From a virus, in the IMG/VR virus record IMGVR_UViG_3300006919_000217, positions 1 through 32,698 of that record: DNA of 32,698 bases. One strand, 5' to 3'. A program made the translations under genes and the position numbers. Shown here piece after piece: positions 22,796 through 28,826 of this stretch (its first letter is position 1; each line of letters starts with the position of its first letter). Below the pieces are notes generated by a model. The model was not told the DNA's origin, did no database searches, and worked only from the letters and a program-made list of their open reading frames with translations.

Positions 22796-23143
22796 CTAGT
22801 ACAGCGCCTCCCATAGGCCACTCCTGCACTTGACGCAACGAAAGTCTGGGCTGGAAGGCTTGGCTTGGCCAGAGCGCTTTACTGGTCGGTTGTCCCAGAA
22901 GCGACCGTGCCCACATCGAGGGCACAGGCCCAGGCACTCACCATCGCTCCCCTTGTCAGTGCTGGAGACTGGAGGGAAGTGCCTTTCGGATTGCTCTCTC
23001 TTCCTTTCTTCCCACGCCCTGACCTCCTTCGTGCCCTGGCGTAATCGTCTCCGCTGCTTTCTCTTGTACCGACGCTCCTCATCGCCGTACATACCTCCCT
23101 GACCAGGGACATAGTCCTGACCAGGGTTTCCCACCTCGGCCAT
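22796..23143 (-). CDS. Basic zinc-ribbon protein, first gene of the leftward structural operon
   Basis: This frame encodes 115 residues, and the ATG is preceded by AAAGGAGGG, the strongest ribosome-binding site in the window. Residues about 25-55 are highly basic and probably helical (RYKRKQRRRLRQ, REWEERKREQ-like). The C-terminal half carries two Cys pairs, CPRCGHGRFW and FRCVKC, spaced like a zinc ribbon. Such proteins bind nucleic acid. As the first gene behind the tandem promoter candidates at 23479-23537, it could regulate the operon or packaging. Family and role are not known. Confidence 0.75.
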   Translation of the reverse strand: MAEVGNPGQDYVPGQGGMYGDEERRYKRKQRRRLRQGTKEVRAWEERKREQSERHFPPVSSTDKGSDGECLGLCPRCGHGRFWDNRPVKRSGQAKPSSPDFRCVKCRSGLWEALY

Positions 23144-23215
23144 TCCGCCCTCCTTTGTTGGTTACCTGACGGTACCAAAGGGTTCAATGGCCTCAAAGCT
23201 CCCAATTACAATTTC

Positions 23216-23249
23216 TAAAAAAATGGAATCTGTAGATGGGTTGATCTAC
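23216..23249 (-). terminator. Hairpin followed by a T-run in the operon leader (possible attenuator)
   Basis: On the minus strand, GTAGAT-CAACCC-ATCTAC (23232-23249) is a perfect 6-bp stem. Seven Ts follow after an 8-base gap. The gap is larger than usual for an intrinsic terminator, so this may only be a weak attenuator ahead of the structural operon. Confidence 0.25.
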
Positions 23250-23293
23250 GCCCACCCCAGGGGGTTCCCTTCAATTTTCCGAGGGGGGTGGGG

Positions 23294-23329
23294 TAACCAC
23301 CCAGAGTGGTGGAATAACCACCCAGAGTG
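23294..23329. repeat. Two 15-bp direct repeats (TAACCACCCAGAGTG)
   Basis: Perfect copies lie at 23294-23308 and 23315-23329, spaced 21 bases start to start (two helical turns). The first also forms an inverted repeat CCACC-CAGAGT-GGTGG. Same-face spacing suggests cooperative protein binding in the leader of the leftward operon. Confidence 0.6.
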
Positions 23330-23478
23330 ATGAGGAATGCAGGGGGATGAGGGGTTGTGAGGAGGGAGATGATTTGAGGTTGGGCTTGCACACTCGTGGT
23401 GGTGCCCTCTCCGGCCTCTGCTCCCTGCATCCCCGTTTAGGCCTGTGACCTGGGGTTATGTAGTGCTTCCCCGTTAAG

Positions 23479-23537
23479 AGACTAGGTAGATATCACACGC
23501 TGTCAAGCTGTCTAGTCTACCCCTGGCTCCCTGTCAA
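23479..23537 (-). promoter_or_regulatory. Tandem minus-strand promoter candidates for the structural operon
   Basis: Two perfect -35 hexamers TTGACA stand 31 bases apart inside the direct repeat AGCTTGACAG. The upstream one (23537-23532) has TAGACA 17 bases on (23514-23509). The downstream one (23506-23501) has TAGTCT 16 bases on (23484-23479), which fits the loose actinobacterial -10 TANNNT. Both point at the zinc-ribbon gene, about 340 bases away. The assignment is by sequence only. Confidence 0.45.
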
Positions 23538-24080
23538 GCTCATCACACACATTTCTTCAGGCTCATCCTAGCTTTACATAATGACTATTTCCGGCGGGTA
23601 GTAAGGGCTATGACCTCTCCACCAGGGCACGGGTGATTGCTGCTGGCTGGAGGGGCTGCGGTGTGGGTGCTGCTGAGGGCCTATCACAGGTACCGCTAGG
23701 GCCACTAGGGCCTCTAGGAGACCACCTCTAGGGCCACTACTAGGACCACTACAGGTACCCCCTACCCACAGCCTCTCTTACCCCCTGTGTGTGCTCTATC
23801 CCCTCTAGTAGGCCCTCTAGCACTCTCTACCCCCGCATCTTGGATGCCTGAGTGGATTCTCATCCCGGCTCTCACAGGGCCTGTGGTGTGTCTCTCAGGG
23901 CAGCCAACTACAGAACAGCCTTTCTCCCCCACCCCCTCCACACGAATAGGCCAATGAGGGGCTTGTCATATGCCCCCTCTACAGGCTCTCATTGATGCGC
24001 TTCCCCTAAGAGGCTCTCTCGAAGAAGCCCCTATACGGCCCCCTCTAGAAGGCCCTCTCTATGCAAGCGTGCTAGTAGGT

Positions 24081-24093
24081 GCAAGTGTGCAAG
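24081..24093. promoter_or_regulatory. GCAAGTGTGCAAG element (copy 4)
   Basis: This is the full-length copy of the recurrent element, preceded at 24063-24075 by a related GCAAGCGTGCTAG. It lies upstream of the only plus-strand gene candidate. Confidence 0.4.
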
Positions 24094-24189
24094 TACATCT
24101 CTAGGGAAAGGCCCTCTATAGCGGCCTCTGTGTGTGCTCGTGCATGGCGGGCCTACAGCACCTCGTGGGAGCTGTGGCACCTCTACACC

Positions 24190-24378
24190 ATGGAGTCCCG
24201 CTCAGAGGAAGACATCACCATGGTACGGCTCTATCTGGAGGAGCTGGGTGAGCTGTCGGGTATTTCAGCTCCCGCCGTGCTCGACCTGCACGAGTTCTGC
24301 ACCTCAGACGATGCCGATGTCTGGGAGCTGGCCATGGTCACCATCGAGCGCATGGACGATCCCCTCGGCTACGTCTAG
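24190..24378 (+). CDS. Small acidic protein, the only plus-strand gene candidate
   Basis: From the ATG at 24190 the frame gives 62 residues; GTG starts at 24130 or 24079 would extend it and cannot be excluded. Sequence: MESRSEEDITMVRLYLEELG, LSGISAPAVLDLHEFCTSDD, DVWELAMVTIERMDDPLGYV. It is strongly acidic and probably all-helical. Its stop lies 17 bases from the stop of the thermonuclease gene on the other strand (convergent). Three CCATGG words occur in it with ATG in frame, as in its minus-strand neighbours, which supports coding. No clear Shine-Dalgarno is close to the start. A small acidic protein beside nuclease genes could be an inhibitor or DNA mimic, but this is speculation. Confidence 0.45.
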   Translation: MESRSEEDITMVRLYLEELGELSGISAPAVLDLHEFCTSDDADVWELAMVTIERMDDPLGYV

Positions 24379-24395
24379 GAAGCGACCTCTCAGCT

Positions 24396-24743
24396 TCACC
24401 AGTTCTTCCAGTCCTCGGTGTCGAACCCGGCTTCCTTCAGCGCATCGGTGACCCAGACCTCACCATCGGCATGGCGGAGGTCGGCCAACCATCGGCCGTA
24501 CTTCCCCGTCTTCTCGGTCGTGATGATGAACGGCCAGCCATGGTCGGCGTCAGGGCCGAGCCACTCCACCAGGAAGTCCTTGGCAGCGAGTCCCCACACA
24601 CGCTCTTCACCACGGACCTCGGGTGTGTCGATGTTGAACAAGCGCACACGCACCTTGTGGACCATGCGAAAGCCGAGGTCGATCTCCACCCAGAACGTGT
24701 CGGCGTCGTAGATGCTCACCACACGGCATCGGTATTCCCACAT
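24396..24743 (-). CDS. Staphylococcal-type thermonuclease (SNase) homolog
   Basis: The ATG at 24743 is chosen (AAGGGC 9 bases upstream, typical domain start MWEYRCRVVSIYDADTF) over a longer frame that runs through a membrane micro-ORF. The protein has 115 residues. All the catalytic landmarks are present: D13 in YDADTF, R34 in VRLFNID, D39 and E42 in NIDTPE, and R84 in GKYGRWLADL, corresponding to D21, R35, D40, E43 and R87 of the staphylococcal enzyme. It would hydrolyse DNA or RNA with calcium. No signal peptide is seen, so it probably acts inside the cell or virion. It is the last gene of the leftward early run. Shorter than secreted SNases (about 150 residues), but the fold core is complete. 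Confidence 0.85.
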   Translation of the reverse strand: MWEYRCRVVSIYDADTFWVEIDLGFRMVHKVRVRLFNIDTPEVRGEERVWGLAAKDFLVEWLGPDADHGWPFIITTEKTGKYGRWLADLRHADGEVWVTDALKEAGFDTEDWKNW

Positions 24744-24745
24744 GG

Positions 24746-24823
24746 TCAGATGCCCTTCATGGCTTGCCACATGAGCAGGACGCCTCCCACCATGGCCATC
24801 CACCGCAGAGCCTGGATCACCAT
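24746..24823 (-). CDS. 25-residue membrane micro-protein
   Basis: ATG at 24823, stop at 24748-24746. The peptide starts MVIQALRWMAMVGGVLLMWQ and ends AMKGI, a single hydrophobic helix with a positive residue near each end. Placement argues for coding: the ATG lies inside the last codons of the preceding gene (ATGGTGA, 7-base overlap), and its stop comes 2 bases before the thermonuclease ATG, filling the gap between the two genes exactly. It could be a small holin-like or membrane-stress peptide. Function unknown. Confidence 0.45.
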   Translation of the reverse strand: MVIQALRWMAMVGGVLLMWQAMKGI

Positions 24824-24999
24824 GGCTCGGCTTCCAGGCGGTCGGCGGTGAGCCGAAGGTCCAGCAGCATGTCCTCGACGTCGGCCATGGCGATCAGGCT
24901 TCGGCCATGAAGGCTCAGGAGGAACTCGTCGATCAGGGCAAGAAGGGAAGCGGGCGATCCGAGAAGCTCGCCCGGCTCGACTGCATCTTGGGCAACCAT
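24817..24999 (-). CDS. Small helical protein overlapping the end of the WhiB gene
   Basis: The ATG at 24999 gives 60 residues: PGELLGSPASLLALIDEFLL, HGRSLIAMADVEDMLLDLRL and TADRLEAEPW. The composition suggests a helical pair. The start overlaps the last 67 bases of WhiB, which is long for this genome; a later non-ATG start near 24930 would give about 37 residues and a short overlap. No family recognised. The micro-ORF that follows overlaps its stop, supporting translation of this frame. Confidence 0.45.
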   Translation of the reverse strand: MVAQDAVEPGELLGSPASLLALIDEFLLSLHGRSLIAMADVEDMLLDLRLTADRLEAEPW

Positions 25000-25463
25000 G
25001 TGATCGGCTCCTCCTCGGCTTGCTCTTCGGCTTCAGTGTGCCACAGTGTCAGCTGCTCGCTCACCCGGCTGTGGTATCGGGTCATGAACCATCGTCTTTC
25101 TGCCTCGGTGAGTCCTCCGGCCACCCCGCATTCGAGTTCGGATTCAATGGCCCAGATGCGACAGTGTGCAAGTACTGGGCAGGCCGAGCAGATGCTCTTG
25201 GCGTAGGCGACCCGGTCACTGACGATGCACTTCTCACCATGGTGACGGTGGCAGTAGGCGTTGCAGCGGTGGCCGAACATGACCTCGGTGCGGTGATGGC
25301 ACGCCGCCAGTGGTGCCCAGCCCTCACTCGGGAAGGTTGTCCTGCCCCCAAAGGGCAATGGCGGCAGCGTCGATGAGGTCCTGATCGCTGCCTGCACCTC
25401 TGATGAAAGCAGGCCATCGAAGTCGTACTCCTTCGGCCACGTCGTCCTTGGATGCATGGCCAC
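24933..25463 (-). CDS. whiB: WhiB-family iron-sulfur transcription regulator with extra Cys/His insert
   Basis: The core matches WhiB: C55 in AACHH, then AKSICSACPVLAHC giving C92, C95 and C101 as [4Fe-4S] ligands, and GVAGGLTEAERRW (113-125), the WhiB G-[VI]-x-G-G turn. Between the first and second ligand is an unusual insert, GHRCNAYCHRHHGEKC (64-79), with three additional Cys and several His. WhiB proteins are restricted to actinobacteria and their phages; phage TM4 WhiB interferes with host WhiB2 and with superinfection. The real start is uncertain: the ATG at 25463 overlaps the RuvC-like gene by 140 bases, so a TTG near 25358 may be used. The acidic C-terminal tail has EEEP. Confidence 0.8.
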   Translation of the reverse strand: MAMHPRTTWPKEYDFDGLLSSEVQAAIRTSSTLPPLPFGGRTTFPSEGWAPLAACHHRTEVMFGHRCNAYCHRHHGEKCIVSDRVAYAKSICSACPVLAHCRIWAIESELECGVAGGLTEAERRWFMTRYHSRVSEQLTLWHTEAEEQAEEEPITWLPKMQSSRASFSDRPLPFLP

Positions 25464-25833
25464 TGCCTATGGCCTCTTTCTTCCAGGTCGATACGTTGAC
25501 CATGGTGACGGTGCAACCGGCGTTGACCATGGTGGCCTGGAGCGCACCCGACGTGAAGGCCTGCACCATGGTGCTTCGCACGCCGCCCTTGCCGACCAGC
25601 GGCGACTCGATGAACGCATGGATGGCTTCATTCGCCCACCGCACTTTCAATTGCTCGACGAAACTGGCGGTGACCTTAGCCGCTTCGCCACACGCCATGG
25701 GTGACCATGGCGAGCGCTTCTTCCCGCCCGACAGGTTCGAGACCTTCGAGGAGATGTAGCTGGAGCCGAAGGTGGAGCGAGCGACCATGGCCAGCTTGGT
25801 GCTCGCCGGGTCAACGCCGACAATGACAGCCAT
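25324..25833 (-). CDS. RuvC-fold nuclease (Holliday-junction resolvase type)
   Basis: This frame encodes 169 residues. D8 in IVGVDPASTKLA, E76 in AFIESPLVG, and the C-terminal DQDLIDAAAIALWG (D152, D155) supply the acidic residues of the RuvC/RNase H fold. STWKKEAIGSGHASKDDV (115-132) is the characteristic basic helix of resolvases before the last acids. Such enzymes resolve branched DNA before packaging. The ATG at 25833 overlaps the previous stop by one base. The repeated TMV tripeptide (88-90, 101-103, 110-112) comes from in-frame CCATGG words. No other catalytic domain is present. Confidence 0.8.
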   Translation of the reverse strand: MAVIVGVDPASTKLAMVARSTFGSSYISSKVSNLSGGKKRSPWSPMACGEAAKVTASFVEQLKVRWANEAIHAFIESPLVGKGGVRSTMVQAFTSGALQATMVNAGCTVTMVNVSTWKKEAIGSGHASKDDVAEGVRLRWPAFIRGAGSDQDLIDAAAIALWGQDNLPE

Positions 25834-26093
25834 CAGACGAAGACGTGGAAGACGAGGTCCATGGTCCCAGCATCCAGAGTGAGCGTGGCGAGGTGCTTGG
25901 CATCCTTCGGGGCGTCATCGCCGGTGAAGCGGACATAGACCATGGTCGTAGCTGCACGGGCACCCATGGTGTTCCCTGCGGTCCAGACGACGAGCTGGTC
26001 GCCTTGGAAGCCCGCAGAGATGACATGGGCACCAAGGCCGTGCTCGATGGCCCAATCACCCGGCATGGGCGTGACAGTGTGCTTGTGGATCAT
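25833..26093 (-). CDS. Small phage protein resembling DUF7352
   Basis: This frame encodes 86 residues. The start overlaps the zinc-finger gene (ATGA). The arrangement is an N-terminal strand IHKHTV, then HVISAGFQGDQLVVWTAG, ATTMVYVRFTGDD, and LDAGTMDLVFHVFV at the very end. A final [VF]-x-H-V-F strand and the QGDxLxxW centre recall the small phage-associated family DUF7352, whose function is not known. The protein looks all-beta, with no Cys, membrane helix or catalytic signature. The family assignment is from memory of the pattern and is only moderately certain. Confidence 0.65.
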   Translation of the reverse strand: MIHKHTVTPMPGDWAIEHGLGAHVISAGFQGDQLVVWTAGNTMGARAATTMVYVRFTGDDAPKDAKHLATLTLDAGTMDLVFHVFV

Positions 26094-26353
26094 GAGTTCT
26101 CCTTCAGGAAGCCGAATGCGTCGGATGGCTCACGGCCTCGGGCCACGGTGTCTCTGAAGAGCGCTACGAGGTCGACGTGGTCATCGCAGAGCCATCGGCC
26201 ACCCTGGGCCGTGTTGGCCCGCACGAAGCAGCCATCAGCCTCACAGTCGCCCCTGTACTTCTGCTGCGCAGGCGGCTTGAACTCGGCACGATGCTTGGAG
26301 CAGAAGACGCTGCCCGTCATGGCCTTGCGAGAGCAGGTCAGGCATGTCTTCAT
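26090..26353 (-). CDS. Small zinc-finger protein with CxxC and CxxH pairs
   Basis: This frame encodes 87 residues. Cysteine/histidine layout: CLTCSRKAMTGSVFCSKH (two Cys, then C-x-x-H), followed by GDCEADGCFVRANTAQGGRW with LCDDH. This forms two treble-clef or ribbon-like metal sites. The C-terminus is a helical DLVALFRDTVARGREPSDAF. Phages carry many such small zinc proteins near replication genes, often without known role. The start overlaps the stop of the 35-residue membrane ORF (TCATGA), and its own stop overlaps the next gene (ATGA). Confidence 0.7.
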   Translation of the reverse strand: MKTCLTCSRKAMTGSVFCSKHRAEFKPPAQQKYRGDCEADGCFVRANTAQGGRWLCDDHVDLVALFRDTVARGREPSDAFGFLKENS

Positions 26354-26457
26354 GAGCTGGTCACGATCCGGTGGATGAGCCAGCCGACCACTGCCCAGAA
26401 CGGCAGCGAGAGCAGGCAGCCCCAGAACAGCCCTTCTATGGCGTTTCCATCACTCAT
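26350..26457 (-). CDS. 35-residue single-span membrane protein
   Basis: ATG at 26457 (inside the end of the preceding gene, 8-base overlap), TGA at 26352-26350 overlapping the next ATG. The peptide starts MSDGNAIEGLFWGCLLSLPF and continues WAVVGWLIHRIVTSS: one strongly hydrophobic helix with a basic end (inside-positive). Perfect tiling between two genes argues that it is translated. With the neighbouring 90-residue membrane protein it could form a lysis or exclusion pair, which is unproven. Confidence 0.5.
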   Translation of the reverse strand: MSDGNAIEGLFWGCLLSLPFWAVVGWLIHRIVTSS

Positions 26458-26722
26458 CGTCATCGTCACCCAGCAGGAAGGCCAGCAGCCTGGCTCGGCT
26501 GTAGAGGTCGGCGGGGACCGGCTCTTCCATCACCCGCTGTGGGTGGTGGCGATCGCTGTAGCCCTGGTCGACGTTTGAGGCGTAGCGCCCCATGTGGGCA
26601 TCCATGTGCTGCATGAACCGGGCCTCACGACGCTCGCAGAATCCGTACCACCAGTAGATGGCCCACGACCCAAGGATGATGACCATGGCCACGGCTCCGA
26701 GCCAGGCCCCGCCGCTGCTCAT
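26450..26722 (-). CDS. Small membrane-anchored protein, acidic C-terminus
   Basis: This frame encodes 90 residues. Residues 5-26 (GAWLGAVAMVIILGSWAIYWWY) are a transmembrane helix with no cleavage site. The rest is cytosolic-looking, with Met/His-rich RFMQHMDAHMGRYASNV and a terminal run LLGDDDDE. The start overlaps the preceding gene (ATGA). No family recognised. Two adjacent small membrane ORFs in the early arm are compatible with host-takeover or exclusion functions, but a holin cannot be excluded. Confidence 0.6.
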   Translation of the reverse strand: MSSGGAWLGAVAMVIILGSWAIYWWYGFCERREARFMQHMDAHMGRYASNVDQGYSDRHHPQRVMEEPVPADLYSRARLLAFLLGDDDDE

Positions 26723-26943
26723 AGTGTTTCTCTCTTTCGGTTTAGTGGCGTCACTCTGACACCATCGGAGGTGGCCTTGATGTGGCCCTCGAAACGAATA
26801 CGTCGACCGACTCGCTTCAGCTCTTCCGTGCAGTTGCGCTGCACCTTCCCAGGCTCGACCGGAATGACAATAGTCTCCCCAGCTTGGGCCTTGCGGAGAA
26901 AGACCGCAGGCTTGGCCATGGCGTCGCTGAGCTGAACTATCAC
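26719..26943 (-). CDS. Small basic protein with a Phd-like N-terminus
   Basis: This frame encodes 74 residues. The opening MIVQLSDAMAKPAVFLRKAQ and then GETIVIP resembles the first half of Phd/YefM antitoxin-type proteins (short strand, helix, G-E-x-h-h-I), which bind DNA as dimers. The second half is basic (ELKRVGRRIRFEG, RVTPLNRKRETL) and unlike a toxin-binding tail. No toxin partner is obvious next to it. Overlaps both neighbours by 4 bases. The similarity is weak. Confidence 0.5.
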   Translation of the reverse strand: MIVQLSDAMAKPAVFLRKAQAGETIVIPVEPGKVQRNCTEELKRVGRRIRFEGHIKATSDGVRVTPLNRKRETL

Positions 26944-27173
26944 CGCTTCAACTCACTGATGATCTCACGAAGATGGTCGTCGATCCTCTCCAGGGCGTCC
27001 AGGAGCTGCTCTGCGGTGCTCGGGGAGTTCTTCTGGGGGTGGAGGAGGCCGAGAGGGTCAACAGTCCCCACGACGACGCCAGGGGCTTTTGTGTCGTCCA
27101 GGGCATGGAGTGCTCGCTCGCCTGCCTTGCCTCGTGCCCGCTCGACTCGCTGCTGGTGCTTGCGGCCGGTCAC
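26940..27173 (-). CDS. Small unknown protein with basic N-terminus and helical C-terminus
   Basis: This frame encodes 77 residues: MTGRKHQQRVERARGKAGER is strongly basic, then a short VVVGTVDPLGLLHP strand region, and a C-terminal amphipathic helix TAEQLLDALERIDDHLREII that could be a coiled coil. It overlaps both neighbours by 4 bases (ATGA). No recognised family. Confidence 0.6.
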   Translation of the reverse strand: MTGRKHQQRVERARGKAGERALHALDDTKAPGVVVGTVDPLGLLHPQKNSPSTAEQLLDALERIDDHLREIISELKR

Positions 27174-27598
27174 GTTGCCCGCTCGAAGTTGCGGCCCTTG
27201 GTCCAGGCGGCGTAGATGGTCTGATTGTCGATGAAGGTGTCGAACTCACCCTCGACGCCCAACCGGTCCCGGTCGGTGGCCTGTCGGCCTCGGAGGCGGC
27301 TGGCACCCTGCATGGCAGCGGTACGGGTCTTAAGTTCCATGCTCACGTACTGGCCGTTGGCCATGCGGACCATCTCGGCAAAGCGTCCCCACTTGCCTCG
27401 GGGCGCTTGGCGCTCCAGGCGCTTCGGGGTGCTGGAATGGACGGTGAACTCACCGGGGACTTGCGGCACCTTCGGCTTCTCCTCCTGCTTGGGCTTGCGG
27501 TTCTGATTCTCGAAGCGGCTCCCGCTCTTCTCGGACACCTCGTATCCGTCGGCTTCCAGAATCGCTCTGGCTCGGTCCTTCACTTCCTGACTCGGCAT
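27170..27598 (-). CDS. Unknown protein of 142 residues
   Basis: The ATG at 27598 follows a leader with CCAACCAAGGGAG. Residues 1-30 look helical (VKDRARAILEADGYEV). 31-50 is Lys/Glu/Pro linker. The conserved-looking C-terminal domain reads GKWGRFAEMVRMANGQYVSM, then ELKTRTAAMQGASRLRGRQA and GEFDTFIDNQTIYAAW. A pattern of 'aromatic residue interval, W-x-x-h, then a basic SRLR helix, then G-E-F-[DE] strand and a final aromatic strand' is common to small actinophage proteins near replication genes and might be nucleic-acid binding. No catalytic residues are evident. Confidence 0.65.
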   Translation of the reverse strand: MPSQEVKDRARAILEADGYEVSEKSGSRFENQNRKPKQEEKPKVPQVPGEFTVHSSTPKRLERQAPRGKWGRFAEMVRMANGQYVSMELKTRTAAMQGASRLRGRQATDRDRLGVEGEFDTFIDNQTIYAAWTKGRNFERAT

Positions 27599-27619
27599 GG
27601 TTGACTAGCTCCCTTGGTT

Positions 27620-27634
27620 GGTTGAGGGTCAACC
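27620..27634. promoter_or_regulatory. Perfect inverted repeat GGTTGA-GGG-TCAACC in a leader
   Basis: A 6-bp perfect stem with a 3-base loop lies in the 65-base gap ahead of the gene starting at 27598, close to its ribosome-binding site. Several ATTGGTTG-like words follow it. It could be an operator or translation-control hairpin. Confidence 0.35.
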
Positions 27635-27663
27635 TAGTGCATCAATCACACCAATGCAACCAA

Positions 27664-28047
27664 TCATCCGCCAAGCCTTCCCGAAAATTCACGCATGGCG
27701 TCGGTGAGCCGTCGAGAACCAAGATCCTGGGCAGCCTTGGCCAGCTCGATGAAGTCCCGAAGCTCGCCAGTGCGGAACCGGTAGAGGTCACTGCCCTTGT
27801 GGATTTCACCCAGGCGCTCGCCCTCGTGGATGCGGAACTCGATCTCCTTGGCTCGGCTGTAGTAGGCGTTGGCCACCTCCATGAGGGTCATGACACCGTT
27901 CTCGATGGGCGGGTCCACACGGCCCATGAGGACATGCATGTAGCCGAGCAGCTCGGCGCTCATCTCCTCGGTGGGCTTGAGGCCAGCAGTGATCCAGAAG
28001 TCCCTGACGCTGCCGACAGGGGCGATGGGGTGGGTCTCGATGGTCAT
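27664..28047 (-). CDS. Unknown helical protein beside the Cas4-like gene
   Basis: This frame encodes 127 residues. Its start overlaps the stop of the Cas4-like exonuclease gene (ATGA). Predominantly helical: SAELLGYMHVLMGRV, LMEVANAYYSRAKEIEFRIH, LRDFIELAKAAQDLGSRRLT. There is a short basic loop (RFRTGELR) and no Cys pair or membrane helix. Tight coupling to a recombination nuclease suggests a partner in the same pathway. Family not recognised. Confidence 0.7.
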   Translation of the reverse strand: MTIETHPIAPVGSVRDFWITAGLKPTEEMSAELLGYMHVLMGRVDPPIENGVMTLMEVANAYYSRAKEIEFRIHEGERLGEIHKGSDLYRFRTGELRDFIELAKAAQDLGSRRLTDAMREFSGRLGG

Positions 28048-28811
28048 CCTGCTACCTCACAGGTCCGTCGGTAGGCACAGTTGGCGTACTCGTCGCCGGT
28101 CTTGGCCTTGCAGTCGGGGAGCATGTCAGGGAGCGTCATGTTGTCGACGTGCTCGTTGAGGTCGTCGAGGATGGCCAGGATTTCAGCGATGACCTCCTCG
28201 TCCCGCTCGACGATGATCTCGATCCAGTCCTGGTTCATCTTGGACTCGTAGATGATGATCGCCTCCTTGAGACCTGACGCTGCCAGGTAGGCCTGGACCT
28301 GGAAGATGTGCGCAGGCAATGCGCCCTCCTTCTCCAGCTTGGCCAGCGAGATGCTCGTGCCCTTCAGCTCGAAGAAGAACTCCTCGCCGTGCTTGTCGGT
28401 GCCCTGACCATCCATGGAGCCAGTGAGCCGCCTCGACGGGATGTTCACCGGCACCTCGGTCGAATGGAGGATGCCGAGCTTGGTCAGCATGAGCTGCCAG
28501 CGTGCGTGCCGCCAGGTGCCATCGTTGAAGATGTTCTGGAGCTGCGCACCATGGCTGTAGCCCTCGTCCTTGCTGTCACCATAGAAGCCGAAGAGCTGCT
28601 CCCGCTGGCATCGGGTCAGCCCCGATGGGTGGAAGGCCCCCGCCCTGCTCCCCTCTTCGGGGATCATGAGCAAGCGGACCATCAGCTCGGCCTCTTCCTC
28701 GGTCTCGATCCCGACTCCTTCTGGGTGGCCAGCCAGCCATGCACGGATGGTCGGGGTGATCTTCACCCGGTGGGTGGCGATCTTGTTGATGCGCTTCAGT
28801 GAGGCGCTCAT
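28044..28811 (-). CDS. Cas4-like PD-(D/E)XK exonuclease with a predicted 4Fe-4S cluster
   Basis: This frame encodes 255 residues, and the ATG is preceded by AAAGGAG. One N-terminal Cys (C68 in LTRCQREQLFGF) and three C-terminal Cys (C234, C245, C251, in DCK, NCAYRRTC) are placed as the iron-sulfur ligands of Cas4/AddB-type nucleases. The nuclease core has D134 in GSMDGQ, E148-x-K150 in FFFELKG, and Q171-x-x-x-Y175 in HIFQVQAYLA, the motif II, III and IV residues. Family members resect DNA ends 5' to 3' for recombination. No CRISPR array or other cas gene is present, so a CRISPR role is not implied. Phages of actinobacteria commonly carry it near the polymerase. Confidence 0.85.
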   Translation of the reverse strand: MSASLKRINKIATHRVKITPTIRAWLAGHPEGVGIETEEEAELMVRLLMIPEEGSRAGAFHPSGLTRCQREQLFGFYGDSKDEGYSHGAQLQNIFNDGTWRHARWQLMLTKLGILHSTEVPVNIPSRRLTGSMDGQGTDKHGEEFFFELKGTSISLAKLEKEGALPAHIFQVQAYLAASGLKEAIIIYESKMNQDWIEIIVERDEEVIAEILAILDDLNEHVDNMTLPDMLPDCKAKTGDEYANCAYRRTCEVAG

Positions 28812-28826
28812 TACTTGCTCCTTTGG

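Larger units (their letters stand above)
23144..24189. other. Long gene-poor, C- and CTAG-rich intergenic region
   Basis: About 1 kb without a convincing gene. A 71-codon minus frame at 23215-23430 is Pro/Gly/Thr-rich and has no ribosome-binding site. Contents: a hairpin beside an A/T run (23216-23249), two 15-bp direct repeats (23294-23329), a CTTGCACACT element (23385-23394), two minus-strand promoter-like sequences (23479-23537), then 23690-24110 with about ten CTAG tetramers, many inside CCTCTAGG or CCCTCTAG. The plus strand is strongly pyrimidine-rich there. It separates the leftward structural operon from the short plus-strand gene, so control sequences or a replication origin would be expected here. 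Confidence 0.6.

Noticed and set aside
23215-23430. Minus-strand 71-codon frame in the leader
   Set aside because: Low-complexity, no ribosome-binding site, and it covers the direct repeats and the operator-like element.
24996-25463. ATG at 25463 as the certain WhiB start
   Set aside because: It would overlap the RuvC-like gene by 140 bases and lacks a ribosome-binding site; listed as the outer limit only.
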